Shown: positions 7,981 through 15,595 of the stretch, piece after piece | Numbering within the stretch: position 1 is the stretch's first letter | Layout of the letters: each line of letters begins with the position of its first letter | Origin: CAYUYV01 sp050331455 | Lineage (GTDB): Bacteria > Pseudomonadota > Alphaproteobacteria > JAJFIK01 | DNA length: 39,729 nucleotides | Reading direction: 5' to 3' | Assembly (NCBI GenBank): GCA_050331455.1 | Contig: JBHJGV010000069.1 | Coordinates: 1-39,729, forward strand | Program-made: the position numbers and the translations under genes | Notes under the pieces: generated by a model | What the model was told of the DNA's origin: nothing | Databases searched by the model: none | What the model saw: the letters and a program-made list of their open reading frames with translations, nothing else

Positions 7981-8841
7981 TCACTCGTCGTCCGGTCCGC
8001 CGGCCAGATCCAATCCATCCGTGCGTTCCAGCGCCCCGATAATCAGACGCGCCGGTGTCGGACCGGTGTTTTCCCACCAGGCCGCAGCGCCGCCGTCCAC
8101 CCGGGAAAAACCGCGGGGCGACAGCACCGTGGTCGCGCCGGCGGGCCGGGTCTCTGTCACGCTTCCGTCCTCCAGGAACACATGCACCGGCTCGCCGCCT
8201 TCCGTGAAAAACGGCAGGACGCCGCCGGGCTGCAGCGTGACGCGATAGGTGGTCAGCGCATAGCCCTCGCCATACGATCCGAGAAAATGAGCCGACAGAT
8301 CGACAAAGCCCAGCAGTTCCCGGGTTGCGCCGGCTGCATCGGGCATGGCCGACAGCTCCGGCAGATTGGGGGTCGCGGCCACCGGGCCCGGCGACGTGAC
8401 ATCATCGGCAGACTGATAAATATCGAAGGCCACCAGACGCACTTCCTGGTCCCCCGCATTCCGCCACCAATGGGCGAGCATGCTGCCTTCCTCCAGGGAC
8501 AGGCCGCCCGCTTCGTGCAGAACAGGCTCGTCCCGATCGTTGCGGTGCTCGAAAATGCTGCCCTGAAGCGTGTAGATCGTGGCGGGCCGGTTTGCATGCT
8601 CATGGACGGGCACGATGGACCCTGAAGGAATGGTCCAATAGCGCGTGCGCATGGTGCGCCCGGCAAGCGGGGCGATTCCCTCGCCATTGAGGGGCGTTTC
8701 CCCCAACACGCTGAAATCGATGAACAAATCGACGGCGGGTCCGGTCAAACCGTTTATCGTCTTTGTGCTGAAAAAGACATAATAGGCGCCACCACCGAAC
8801 GCCAGCACGATAACAATGAGAAGGCCGAAAACAACACGCAT
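7981..8841 (-). CDS. Membrane-anchored or secreted bicupin protein
   Basis: A 286-residue protein with one N-terminal hydrophobic segment (residues about 3-22), followed by two cupin-like domains, probably in the periplasm. The first (about 60-150) has GSIVPVHEHANRPATIYTLQG, which supplies the two His of cupin motif 1, and EEGSMLAHWWRNAG for motif 2. The second (about 190-275) has TLQPGGVLPFFTEGGEPVHVFLEDG but fewer metal ligands. The C-terminus is acidic. ATG at 8841 is preferred because GAGG lies 9 nt upstream; ATG at 8850 directly abuts it. No enzyme activity can be assigned. Confidence 0.75.
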   Translation of the reverse strand: MRVVFGLLIVIVLAFGGGAYYVFFSTKTINGLTGPAVDLFIDFSVLGETPLNGEGIAPLAGRTMRTRYWTIPSGSIVPVHEHANRPATIYTLQGSIFEHRNDRDEPVLHEAGGLSLEEGSMLAHWWRNAGDQEVRLVAFDIYQSADDVTSPGPVAATPNLPELSAMPDAAGATRELLGFVDLSAHFLGSYGEGYALTTYRVTLQPGGVLPFFTEGGEPVHVFLEDGSVTETRPAGATTVLSPRGFSRVDGGAAAWWENTGPTPARLIIGALERTDGLDLAGGPDDE

Positions 8842-9044
8842 GGAATCCATCCTCGATGTAACCTTGACCCCGGGCGCGGCCCGCATGGCCGCGATACAGG
8901 GGAGACTGCGGGCGTTATATCCATATTTGCCGCCGCCAGCGCCCCCTTTGCGTTGACCCGGTCACGGCCTGGCTGAAACACTGAACGCAAGGGGAACGAG
9001 AAGCGGCCGTGCCCGGGAGGGCCGGTCCTGGGGAGAACGCAGTC

Positions 9045-9258
9045 ATGATCGGCTTGTTTGGACTGGTGAGCGGCCTTGCTCTCCTCGTCATACTGGCGCT
9101 CCGCGGCGTCAACATCATTCTTGCATCAATTCTCTGTTCCCTGATCGTGATCCTCAGCAATGGCCTGTTGACCTATGGGGGCGTCGTGGTCTTTGTGGTC
9201 ATTTTCGCCATGTACCCCTTGGGCCTTCGCCTCATGAGGGACGCGGACATGCCAAACG
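9045..9258 (+). pseudogene. Remnant of a GntP-family permease
   Basis: From ATG 9045 (GGGAG 9 nt upstream) about 70 residues match GntP-family gluconate/citrate-type symporters. The N-terminal part (GLALLVILALRGVNIILASILCSL, ending ILSNGL) is joined directly to LTYGGVVVFVVIFAMYPLGLRLMRDADMP. In intact proteins these two parts are about 65-70 residues apart. After DADMP the match stops, although the frame stays open to 9545 through the opposite-phase glutathione S-transferase gene. The likely history is an in-frame internal deletion followed by loss of about 350 C-terminal residues. A short expressed membrane peptide cannot be excluded. Confidence 0.6.
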
Positions 9259-9369
9259 GCCGGCTTCGCCGTCTTTACCCAGACGGTGGTGGAGGCCGAT
9301 ATGCGGCGCGGTCATCGCCATGGCGACCTGACGGCCGTGCCGGCATACCATCCCACACGGAGCGACGAC

Positions 9370-9996
9370 ATGATCCTGGTTCACCATCTGCGCATTGGCC
9401 GCGCCGTCTTCACGGTCTGGCTTCTGGAAGAAATGGGGCTCGATTACGAGCTCAAGATCTATCTTCGGGACGAGACCGGCCGGGCCCAGGACGATCTCAA
9501 ACAGGCCCATCCCCTCGGCAAATCGCCGGTGATCGAAGACGGTGACCTTACCCTCGCCGAATCCGGCGCCATTGCGGCCTATCTTCTCGATCGCTACGAC
9601 ACGGACGCTCGCTTCGCACCGCCGCGGAGCGATGTGAAAGCCTATGCCATCTTCACCCAATGGCTACATTATCCCGAAGGCTCGGCCTTCGCGCCCCTTT
9701 TGATGATGCTGCTGCTCAGCCGCGAGCAGGCGCCCAAGCCACCGGTCATCGAGGCCTTTGCAAAAAGCGAGGTCGACCGCCAGCTTGCCTATATTCAGGG
9801 GCAGATCGGCGACAAACCCTTCCTGCTCGGCGACCGCATTCAGGCACCGGATATCGGCGTCACCTATGTCGTGCATCTGGCCCGCCGGCTCGGCGCCCTC
9901 GAAGGCTATCCCGTGCTCGGCGCCTATCTCGATCGCCAGCTTGCCCGCCCCGCCTTCCAGCGGGCCTGCGAGCGAAGCGGCGAGCGTGTGACCTGA
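9370..9996 (+). CDS. Glutathione S-transferase family protein
   Basis: A 208-residue cytosolic protein. The N-terminal thioredoxin-like domain (1-80) has VWLLEEMGLDYELKIY, HPLGKSPVIEDGDLTLAESGAIAAYLLDRY, with the cis-Pro (SPV) and the Glu-Ser pair that binds the gamma-glutamyl part of glutathione. The C-terminal all-helical domain (90-208) has FLLGDRIQAPDIGVTYVVHLARR, the usual N-capping box with Asp. Catalytic Ser/Cys near residue 10 is not obvious (HHLRIGRAV), as in several bacterial GSTs. ATG 9370 has GGAG about 8 nt upstream; longer in-frame starts run into the permease remnant and are not family-like. Substrate unknown. Confidence 0.9.
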   Translation: MILVHHLRIGRAVFTVWLLEEMGLDYELKIYLRDETGRAQDDLKQAHPLGKSPVIEDGDLTLAESGAIAAYLLDRYDTDARFAPPRSDVKAYAIFTQWLHYPEGSAFAPLLMMLLLSREQAPKPPVIEAFAKSEVDRQLAYIQGQIGDKPFLLGDRIQAPDIGVTYVVHLARRLGALEGYPVLGAYLDRQLARPAFQRACERSGERVT

Positions 9997-10111
9997 CGCG
10001 GCCCACGCCTGAACGGCCGCCGCAACGGCGCTCACATACGCCTTTACGCCACGTTAATGGCCTTGCGTGAAGCTCATGAAACGCGGGCCGACGATGCGTA
10101 TGGGAGTGGCC

Positions 10112-11527
10112 GTGAAAGGTGCAAAGCGGGAGGCATTATCCGATCTCCTTGGCGGGCTTGATCCTGCCGAGGCCGCGCTATTGGCCCAAGCGACGGAGTA
10201 TGATCGTCAGTGCGGGGCCGATACCCTGCCCCATGACCTGATCCTCGACAGCATTCGCCCGGCGCTCCAACGTTTGGGGCGCCCCATGGATCGCCGGTTG
10301 ACCCCAAGACGCCTCTTCTGCAAGCCGTTCGAGGATCTGCTCGGCGCACCGACGGTTTCGCACAAGCATCGGGGCCGGATCGCCCGAAGCTCCATCGGCC
10401 CGGTGTGGGACTGGCTTTGCCATGATCTCGCACCTGAGCGCATGGCCGGTCTGTGCGAAAAGGCGCGGCAGGCCCTGATATCCGGCGACGATCAGACCAT
10501 CCGGGATGCCGGCATCCGTCTTTGCGGGTTCGGTGGTCTCGTCCTGTCGAAAACCTTGGAGACAGCACCCGCCGGATCACCGCAGGCCGCGGCTCTGGCG
10601 GGGCGGCTCGGCGGTGATCGCATACTGGAAGATGCCCGGGACATGGCCATGGTCCTGGAGATATCCGACGACATTCTGGCCATGCTTGATGGCCTGCCCC
10701 GGCCCATTTGCGATCTCGAAGACACCCATATGGACTTGATCCGGATAACCTATGACACGATTGTCCGTGAGCTGCCGGACCATGCCCCTTTCGTGATCTT
10801 TGTCGCCATGGGCCGCCTGTCCAAACCCTGGGAGGTCTTGCGGCTGATCGGCCATCTGACGAACCGGGCCACGGATACCTTCGTGACGGAAACGGATCTC
10901 GGGGCCTGCGGCGCACTTCTGCTGGCCGACATCGAGGATATCAGCGCCTTTTTTGACGCACTCGATCCGGGCACGGCCCAGGACGCGGATATTGTCCATC
11001 AGCTCGATTATTTCGCGCGGCTCAGCAAAGGCATGTCGCTGGAGATGGACATCGCGCGCGAGGGAACCTGGGGCCAACGCCTCACCGAGGCCCGCACGCG
11101 CATATCCGGCAAAATGGAGACAGTGCTGGACCATGCGCGACGGCATGTGGAAGCTGCGCTGGCGTCTGCAGCCCAGGCTGGCGCGGGTCAGGCCGGCGCC
11201 TCCCAAGGCCAGGGGTCGAGCCCGGATCCGCAAACCCGCCGTCTCGCCGTGGACAAGGCCCATCTCCTCGCGCAGACCCGGTATTTTGCCGAATCGGCCG
11301 CCTTTTCCGGTCCAAGCGGCAAGGTGATCTGTGAATTGACGGATCGCCTGGACGAATTGGTGGGCTCCATCAGTGCGGCTGTGGGTTCCACCACGCCCGG
11401 CGAAAGCGCGGAACGGATCAAGCCCCAGGCCACCCTTGCCAGAGATCTGTGCAGGGCCCTCCTCGATCCGGAGGCGGCGGAAATCCGGGTCCGCAGGCTG
11501 ACCGCCGCCCTGAACACCGCCGAATGA
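10112..11527 (+). CDS. Large soluble protein of unknown function
   Basis: About 471 residues, mostly alpha-helical and acidic, with no signal peptide, membrane segment or motif I recognise. Notable stretches are RRLFCKPFEDLLGAP near the N-terminus (about residue 70), a central region with ISDDILAMLDGLP, and a His/Ala/Gln/Gly-rich low-complexity linker (AAQAGAGQAGASQGQG) at about residues 365-385 that separates two helical parts. GTG at 10112 has the best ribosome site (GGGAG, 5-nt spacer), but ATGs at 10076, 10094 and 10100 and GTG at 10067 are in frame and possible. Codon use and length support a real gene. It stands alone after the GST and converges on the GH9-like gene, their stops 4 bp apart. 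Confidence 0.78.
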   Translation: MKGAKREALSDLLGGLDPAEAALLAQATEYDRQCGADTLPHDLILDSIRPALQRLGRPMDRRLTPRRLFCKPFEDLLGAPTVSHKHRGRIARSSIGPVWDWLCHDLAPERMAGLCEKARQALISGDDQTIRDAGIRLCGFGGLVLSKTLETAPAGSPQAAALAGRLGGDRILEDARDMAMVLEISDDILAMLDGLPRPICDLEDTHMDLIRITYDTIVRELPDHAPFVIFVAMGRLSKPWEVLRLIGHLTNRATDTFVTETDLGACGALLLADIEDISAFFDALDPGTAQDADIVHQLDYFARLSKGMSLEMDIAREGTWGQRLTEARTRISGKMETVLDHARRHVEAALASAAQAGAGQAGASQGQGSSPDPQTRRLAVDKAHLLAQTRYFAESAAFSGPSGKVICELTDRLDELVGSISAAVGSTTPGESAERIKPQATLARDLCRALLDPEAAEIRVRRLTAALNTAE

Positions 11528-11531
11528 CGGC

Positions 11532-13235
11532 CTAGTCGTCCAAACGTGCAATGAGGGCGGCGAGGCCGGCGGTCGCCGTGAGGCTGGCACCATTGCTGGC
11601 GTAGGCTTGCGCGCGGTCGGCATGGCTCGCCGCCCCTCGGCCTTGCGGTGTGGCCCCATCGTCCGGCTCGGCATGGGGGCCGGCGACCACGAACCCCGGA
11701 AGGATCACCCGTCCCGCCAGCGCCATGGGATGCGCGAGGGCTTGGATATCGTTTGGACCCGCCCCACTGATGAAGCGTTTGCCAATGGCATTGCGGCCCA
11801 TCAGGTAATGGAGATGGTCGAGCGCCCCTGCCCTTTGGCGCTTGGCGCCGGCTCCGCTGCCCGCCCGGACCGCCCCATGGGCCAGAATGACACCTGCCAT
11901 GGCCACGCGGGCATTGGATTGGGCCGCAAACCGGGCCGGCACGATTCCGAAGGGGGACTGGTCCGCCCGCGCCAGGGCATCCGCCGTCCACACCGTCACG
12001 GCATCCTCGAGACTCTTCAAAATGTTGAACGGGTCGGGCCCGGCTGCCGTCAGAGCGCTGAGGGCTGCAAAGCCGGCCGCCTCGCCGGCGTGGGGATCCG
12101 TGAACCCACGGCCGGACCAGGCGAGGCAGAAATCCCGATGGGCCACGCGTTCACCCGTCAGAAGCGCCCACTCGCCCAGCGCCCAAATGCGGGCCGACCA
12201 GGCGGCCTGGTCAAGGGCACCGGGCGTCTTTGCCACCGCCCGCTCCACGGCGTCGAGGGCCTTGCGCCCGTGGGCGCCGAAAGATGTGGCTTCCGCACCC
12301 CCGGCGGCCTCGAAGACCCGCGCCGCCTGGAGCAAAGCGCCGGCGGCGAGGGCCGTTGCCGCAAGATCCGGCGGCAGGAGTCGGCGCCGGCCGGTGTCGT
12401 CCTGGGGCATGCGGTCCCGCGTGGCCGGCGCTCCGACGATCCCGCCCCTGAGCAGACCATCCGTCCCTTGAAGACCGATTAGCCAGTTCAGACCGAAGAC
12501 CATTTCGTCGAGGGCGTCGGAGCGCCCGTTGCCGCTTTCGGGGATGCCCGCCTGGGCATCGGGAAACTGGGCCGGATGGTCGGCATAAGCCCCCAAAATC
12601 AGTGCCGTGACCATGGCACAGACGCCGACGGTCTTGTCGTAACTGTCGCCGTGGTGCCACCCGCCCACGGGATCGACTGTGCCAGCCTCGGCGTCCGCCA
12701 CGAGGAACCGGTCGTCCGTGTGGCAGGGCCGGTGCCGCAGGCCGTTCGCAGGGTCGTTCAGGGGCTGGCCGCAGCGCTGGATGTAAAAGCTCCGCAGGGC
12801 CTCGGCGAGGGGCGTCTGGTAGAGCCCGTCGGACAGGCTCAAAGTGGCGAGGACGCGATCCCGAAACACGATGTCGATGGGCCCCGGCCGGTCCAAGGCC
12901 GGCACGGTCACGCGAAACACATGCCTATCCGTATCGGGATCATATTTCCTGTACCGGGGTTGTGGTAGGGGATCGCCGGGACCACCGGCCGGGCCAGCCA
13001 TGATCAAAGGATCATCAAGGACCGGGTCGTGGCTGACCACGACGATCTCTATGGGTCCGTGTCCGTCATAACCTGTGAGGTTCCGGTAGACCCGAGGCGC
13101 ACTGCCAGTATCGTCCGCACGCACCCCGTGGACCGCGCCCGCGAGAGCCACCGGCGCCGCCAACACGGCCCGGCGGGACCAGGCACCGCCGGGCCCCCGT
13201 GTGACTTGGAGCGTTCTTTTGGGCGCTGAGACCAC
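11532..13235 (-). CDS. Exported GH9 (endoglucanase-family)-like protein, catalytic acid missing
   Basis: A 567-residue protein with an N-terminal WSRRAVLAAPVALAGA segment, which looks like a Tat or Sec signal. An immunoglobulin-like region and a GH9 (alpha/alpha)6-barrel domain follow. GH9 landmarks are GGWHHGDSYDK near residue 191 (family: GGWYDAGDYGKY), LDEMVFGLNWLIGLQ, HYLMGRNAIGKRFISGAG, and a C-terminal segment that fits PROSITE GH9 signature 2 in spacing (D-x4-Y-x3-?-x-S-x3-?-A). The catalytic Glu is Gly (SNGAS; codon near 11597, about residue 546) and the Asn is Thr. The Arg of the PHHR signature is also gone. Hydrolysis by the classical mechanism is unlikely (inference). GTG 13235 is chosen for a perfect GGAGG with a 9-nt spacer. 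A strong stem-loop lies just upstream. Confidence 0.8.
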   Translation of the reverse strand: MVSAPKRTLQVTRGPGGAWSRRAVLAAPVALAGAVHGVRADDTGSAPRVYRNLTGYDGHGPIEIVVVSHDPVLDDPLIMAGPAGGPGDPLPQPRYRKYDPDTDRHVFRVTVPALDRPGPIDIVFRDRVLATLSLSDGLYQTPLAEALRSFYIQRCGQPLNDPANGLRHRPCHTDDRFLVADAEAGTVDPVGGWHHGDSYDKTVGVCAMVTALILGAYADHPAQFPDAQAGIPESGNGRSDALDEMVFGLNWLIGLQGTDGLLRGGIVGAPATRDRMPQDDTGRRRLLPPDLAATALAAGALLQAARVFEAAGGAEATSFGAHGRKALDAVERAVAKTPGALDQAAWSARIWALGEWALLTGERVAHRDFCLAWSGRGFTDPHAGEAAGFAALSALTAAGPDPFNILKSLEDAVTVWTADALARADQSPFGIVPARFAAQSNARVAMAGVILAHGAVRAGSGAGAKRQRAGALDHLHYLMGRNAIGKRFISGAGPNDIQALAHPMALAGRVILPGFVVAGPHAEPDDGATPQGRGAASHADRAQAYASNGASLTATAGLAALIARLDD

Positions 13236-13248
13236 GCGGCCGATCCTC

Positions 13249-13286
13249 CGTATAACAAAGCCGGCCAGGGAGACCATGGCCGGCTT
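13249..13286 (-). promoter_or_regulatory. Stem-loop with T-rich tail in the leader of the GH9-like gene
   Basis: Perfect 10-bp inverted repeat AAGCCGGCCA (13258-13267) / TGGCCGGCTT (13277-13286) with a 9-nt loop. On the minus strand it is followed by TTTGTTATA and then by the GGAGG ribosome site of the GH9-like gene. The shape suits a Rho-independent terminator or attenuator inside the leader, or the end of a short upstream transcript. Direct sequence observation; function inferred. Confidence 0.5.
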
Positions 13287-13401
13287 GGCGACATATCCGG
13301 AAACGGATCCGGGCGACTTGCGTTGGGACCCTAGGGCAACGATGTTCAAATCTGGTTAATCCGGTCGGGAGGACCGGCACGCAAATGGGGAACAGGGCCG
13401 C

Positions 13402-14064
13402 ATGTCCGGGATGGATGTCAGGGAAACGCCGGAAGAGGACGCACGCCTTTTTGCGCCGGCGACGGCCCGCAATCGCGAGCCGATCCTTTCGGCCCTCAAG
13501 GACTGGGTCGCCCCGGGAAGCCGGCTTCTTGAAATCGCCAGTGGATCGGGCGAGCATGCCATGCATTGCGCAGGGCCGCTCGCGGTCGCCCTTTGGCAGC
13601 CCAGCGATCCCGACCCACACGCCCGCCGCAGCATCGCCGCATGGCGTGCATGGTGCGGGCGTGGGGCGATTGCCGAACCGCTCGCCATTGATGCCACCCT
13701 CGCGCACTGGCCGCTGAAGGACGCCGGAGACCATCCCTTCGACACGGTACTGAGCATTAACATGGTTCATATCGCCCCATGGGCGGCGGCGCAGGGTCTT
13801 TTTGCCGGGGCAGCGCTTTGCCTTGCGCCCGGCGGCCGGCTGATCCTTTACGGGCCCTTCAAAAAGGGTGGACTTCACACGGCGCCCTCGAACGAGGTCT
13901 TCGACCAGTCCTTGCGGGCCCGGGATCCGGCCTGGGGCGTTCGGGATCGCGACGACCTGAACCGTCTGGCTGCGGAGAACGCCTTGGTGCCCTGCGGCAT
14001 CCGGACGATGCCGGCCAACAATCACATCTTGGTGTTTTCAAAGGAGACGGCCGGGCCGCGCTGA
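13402..14064 (+). CDS. DUF938 SAM-dependent methyltransferase-like protein
   Basis: A 220-residue cytosolic protein of the DUF938 family. It begins with the typical RLFAPATARNREPIL segment. The SAM-binding motif I is LLEIASGSGEHAMHCA (residues about 47-62). The motif IV/V region is FDTVLSINMVHIAPWAAAQGLF, and LAPGGRLILYGPFKKGG follows. The C-terminal NNHILVFSK is also a family feature. The methyl acceptor is unknown. ATG 13402 follows a weak AGGG site. It starts opposite the GH9-like gene (divergent) and is followed after 31 bp by ccmI, probably in one transcript. Confidence 0.87.
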   Translation: MSGMDVRETPEEDARLFAPATARNREPILSALKDWVAPGSRLLEIASGSGEHAMHCAGPLAVALWQPSDPDPHARRSIAAWRAWCGRGAIAEPLAIDATLAHWPLKDAGDHPFDTVLSINMVHIAPWAAAQGLFAGAALCLAPGGRLILYGPFKKGGLHTAPSNEVFDQSLRARDPAWGVRDRDDLNRLAAENALVPCGIRTMPANNHILVFSKETAGPR

Positions 14065-14095
14065 CGCCCGTCCCCTGCGTGAAATGGGAAATGCG

Positions 14096-15052
14096 ATGTT
14101 TTGGGCTTTGATTGTCGGGCTGTGCGCCCTGGTGCTCAGCTTGCTGGTCCGTCCGCTGATCGGCGGCCCCCGTGGCTGGTTCGCGGCGGGTCTTGTTGCC
14201 GGCCTGACCGGCCTCGGCGCGCTTGGACTGTATATCGAGCTCGGAACGCCCGGCCTCGGGGACAACGGGATCGAGGCGCGCCTCGAGACCTTGCGGGCAC
14301 GGGACCCGGCAAGCCTGACCCCGGCGGAAATCCGCTTCGTGCTGGAGCAGCGTGTGCGCCAGCAGCCCGAGGATGCCCAGGCCTGGGAATATGTCGGCAC
14401 GCTGCGCATGGCCGCGGGCAGTTTCGCCGATGCGGAGGCGGCCTTTTCCCGAGCCCTGCGGATTGACGGCCCCCATGTGGAACGGCTGGTCAAACTGGCC
14501 GAGGCCCGGCTGCGCTTGGCCGACGGCCTCGTGACGCCCTCAGCCCTGAAAGCCGTCGATGCGGCGCTGGCGCTGGCGCCCGGCAATCCCGGCGCGCGCC
14601 TGTTCAAGGGCATGGCCGCAGAACAGAACGACCGCATGGACGAGGCCCGGCAGACTTACACGGCGCTGATGGACACGGCCGCTTCGCCCTGGAGCGGCAT
14701 CGCGCGCATGCGACTGATGGCGCTGGACGGCCCGCCCCCGGGGCTTGGGCCGGACGATATCAAAGGTCCAGCATCGGAAGGGACCGGCACCAAGGGACCG
14801 GACGCCGCGGCGGTGGCAGCGGCCCGCGACATGGCGCCCGGCGATCGCATGGCCATGATTGAAGGCATGGTGGCCGGGCTCGACGCCCGCTTGCGGGACA
14901 ACCCGGACGATCTGGAAGGATGGCTGCGCCTGATCCGCAGTTACCGCGTCCTGGGCCGCGAGGATGACCGCAAGGACGCGATCGCCCGGGCCCGCGATGC
15001 CTTCTCGAACCAGCCGGACGCCCTGGAGCAGCTGAACGCGGCTGCCCGGTAG
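14096..15052 (+). CDS. ccmI: Cytochrome c maturation protein CcmI
   Basis: A 318-residue inner-membrane protein of System I cytochrome c maturation, which holds apocytochrome c for heme attachment by CcmF/H. Two N-terminal membrane segments (about 1-20 and 29-50) flank a short loop; a periplasmic TPR region follows (EDAQAWEYVGTLRMAAGSFADAEAAFSRAL, about 95-200). The C-terminal part has MIEGMVAGLDARLRDNPDDLEGWLRLIRSYRVLGR, the most typical CcmI stretch. ATG 14096 is chosen because MFWALIVG begins the first membrane segment and GGGAA lies 5 nt upstream; ATG 14084 is also possible. ccmE, which usually follows directly, is absent; a 543-bp gap comes instead. Confidence 0.9.
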   Translation: MFWALIVGLCALVLSLLVRPLIGGPRGWFAAGLVAGLTGLGALGLYIELGTPGLGDNGIEARLETLRARDPASLTPAEIRFVLEQRVRQQPEDAQAWEYVGTLRMAAGSFADAEAAFSRALRIDGPHVERLVKLAEARLRLADGLVTPSALKAVDAALALAPGNPGARLFKGMAAEQNDRMDEARQTYTALMDTAASPWSGIARMRLMALDGPPPGLGPDDIKGPASEGTGTKGPDAAAVAAARDMAPGDRMAMIEGMVAGLDARLRDNPDDLEGWLRLIRSYRVLGREDDRKDAIARARDAFSNQPDALEQLNAAAR

Positions 15053-15595
15053 CGATTCCGAAAGCCTTGTCTGCCACCCTCTGACGCGGTGGAACCAATC
15101 CGGTTGGCGAGGGGAAGGTTCCGGCGCAAACGCGCACGCGAAGGGGGGATGCCGGGATGGGGGCAACTCGGAATTATGACTGGCTTCAAACACATTTATG
15201 ACATTTTGGTTCGCCATCCTCTTTGCTCTGGATGAACAGTGGGTCACACTTCGATGACAGGGTGACCCTGGCGTCGACGCCATCGGTCGTTTTGAATTGT
15301 GGTCTTTTTGAATTGCGCTCCGCGTTTGCGCGGCCACTGCGGAGCGCAAGGGGCGGGCTCCGGCCCAACGGTTTCATCCCCCCTCTCGCCGAGGGTCGGC
15401 CCGCCCCACTTCCCCTGAATCCCCTTCATCCCCATTTATCGCTCAGGCCGGAAATGCATTGGTCGCGGTGGACCCAAAGCCGCCGGTTCGGCTACTGTCA
15501 CGGCATGGCGGAGTGGCGATCATCGCACCGTGTTTTTCAGGAAAAGCGCGGGTCGGTTTTACGGAACCGGCCCTCAAGCAAGGGTGGGAAAACCC
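15053..15595. repeat. Non-coding 543-bp gap with palindromes and direct repeats, in place of ccmE
   Basis: No frame here shows a recognisable protein; in particular no CcmE motif was found. The segment holds a 7-bp inverted repeat GGGTCAC (15241-15247)/GTGACCC (15262-15268), two copies of TTTTGAATTG (15290-15299 and 15306-15315), and an 11-bp inverted repeat TTGCGCTCCGC (15313-15323)/GCGGAGCGCAA (15339-15349) with a 15-nt loop. AT-rich stretches at 15170-15310 stand out from the GC-rich genes around them. It may be a dispersed REP-type element that replaced or followed lost genes, and may also hold the ccmF promoter. Confidence 0.5.

Noticed and set aside
9286..9369. An N-terminal extension of the GST
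   Set aside because: The GST fold begins at MILVHHL with a good ribosome site; the extra residues are not family-like and overlap the permease remnant. A weak likeness of AGFAVFTQT to a GntP segment is too short to use.
15223..15595. A short protein gene or a broken ccmE in the ccm gap
   Set aside because: Open frames have Arg/Pro/Ser-rich sequences typical of antisense GC-rich DNA; no CcmE motif was found on either strand.
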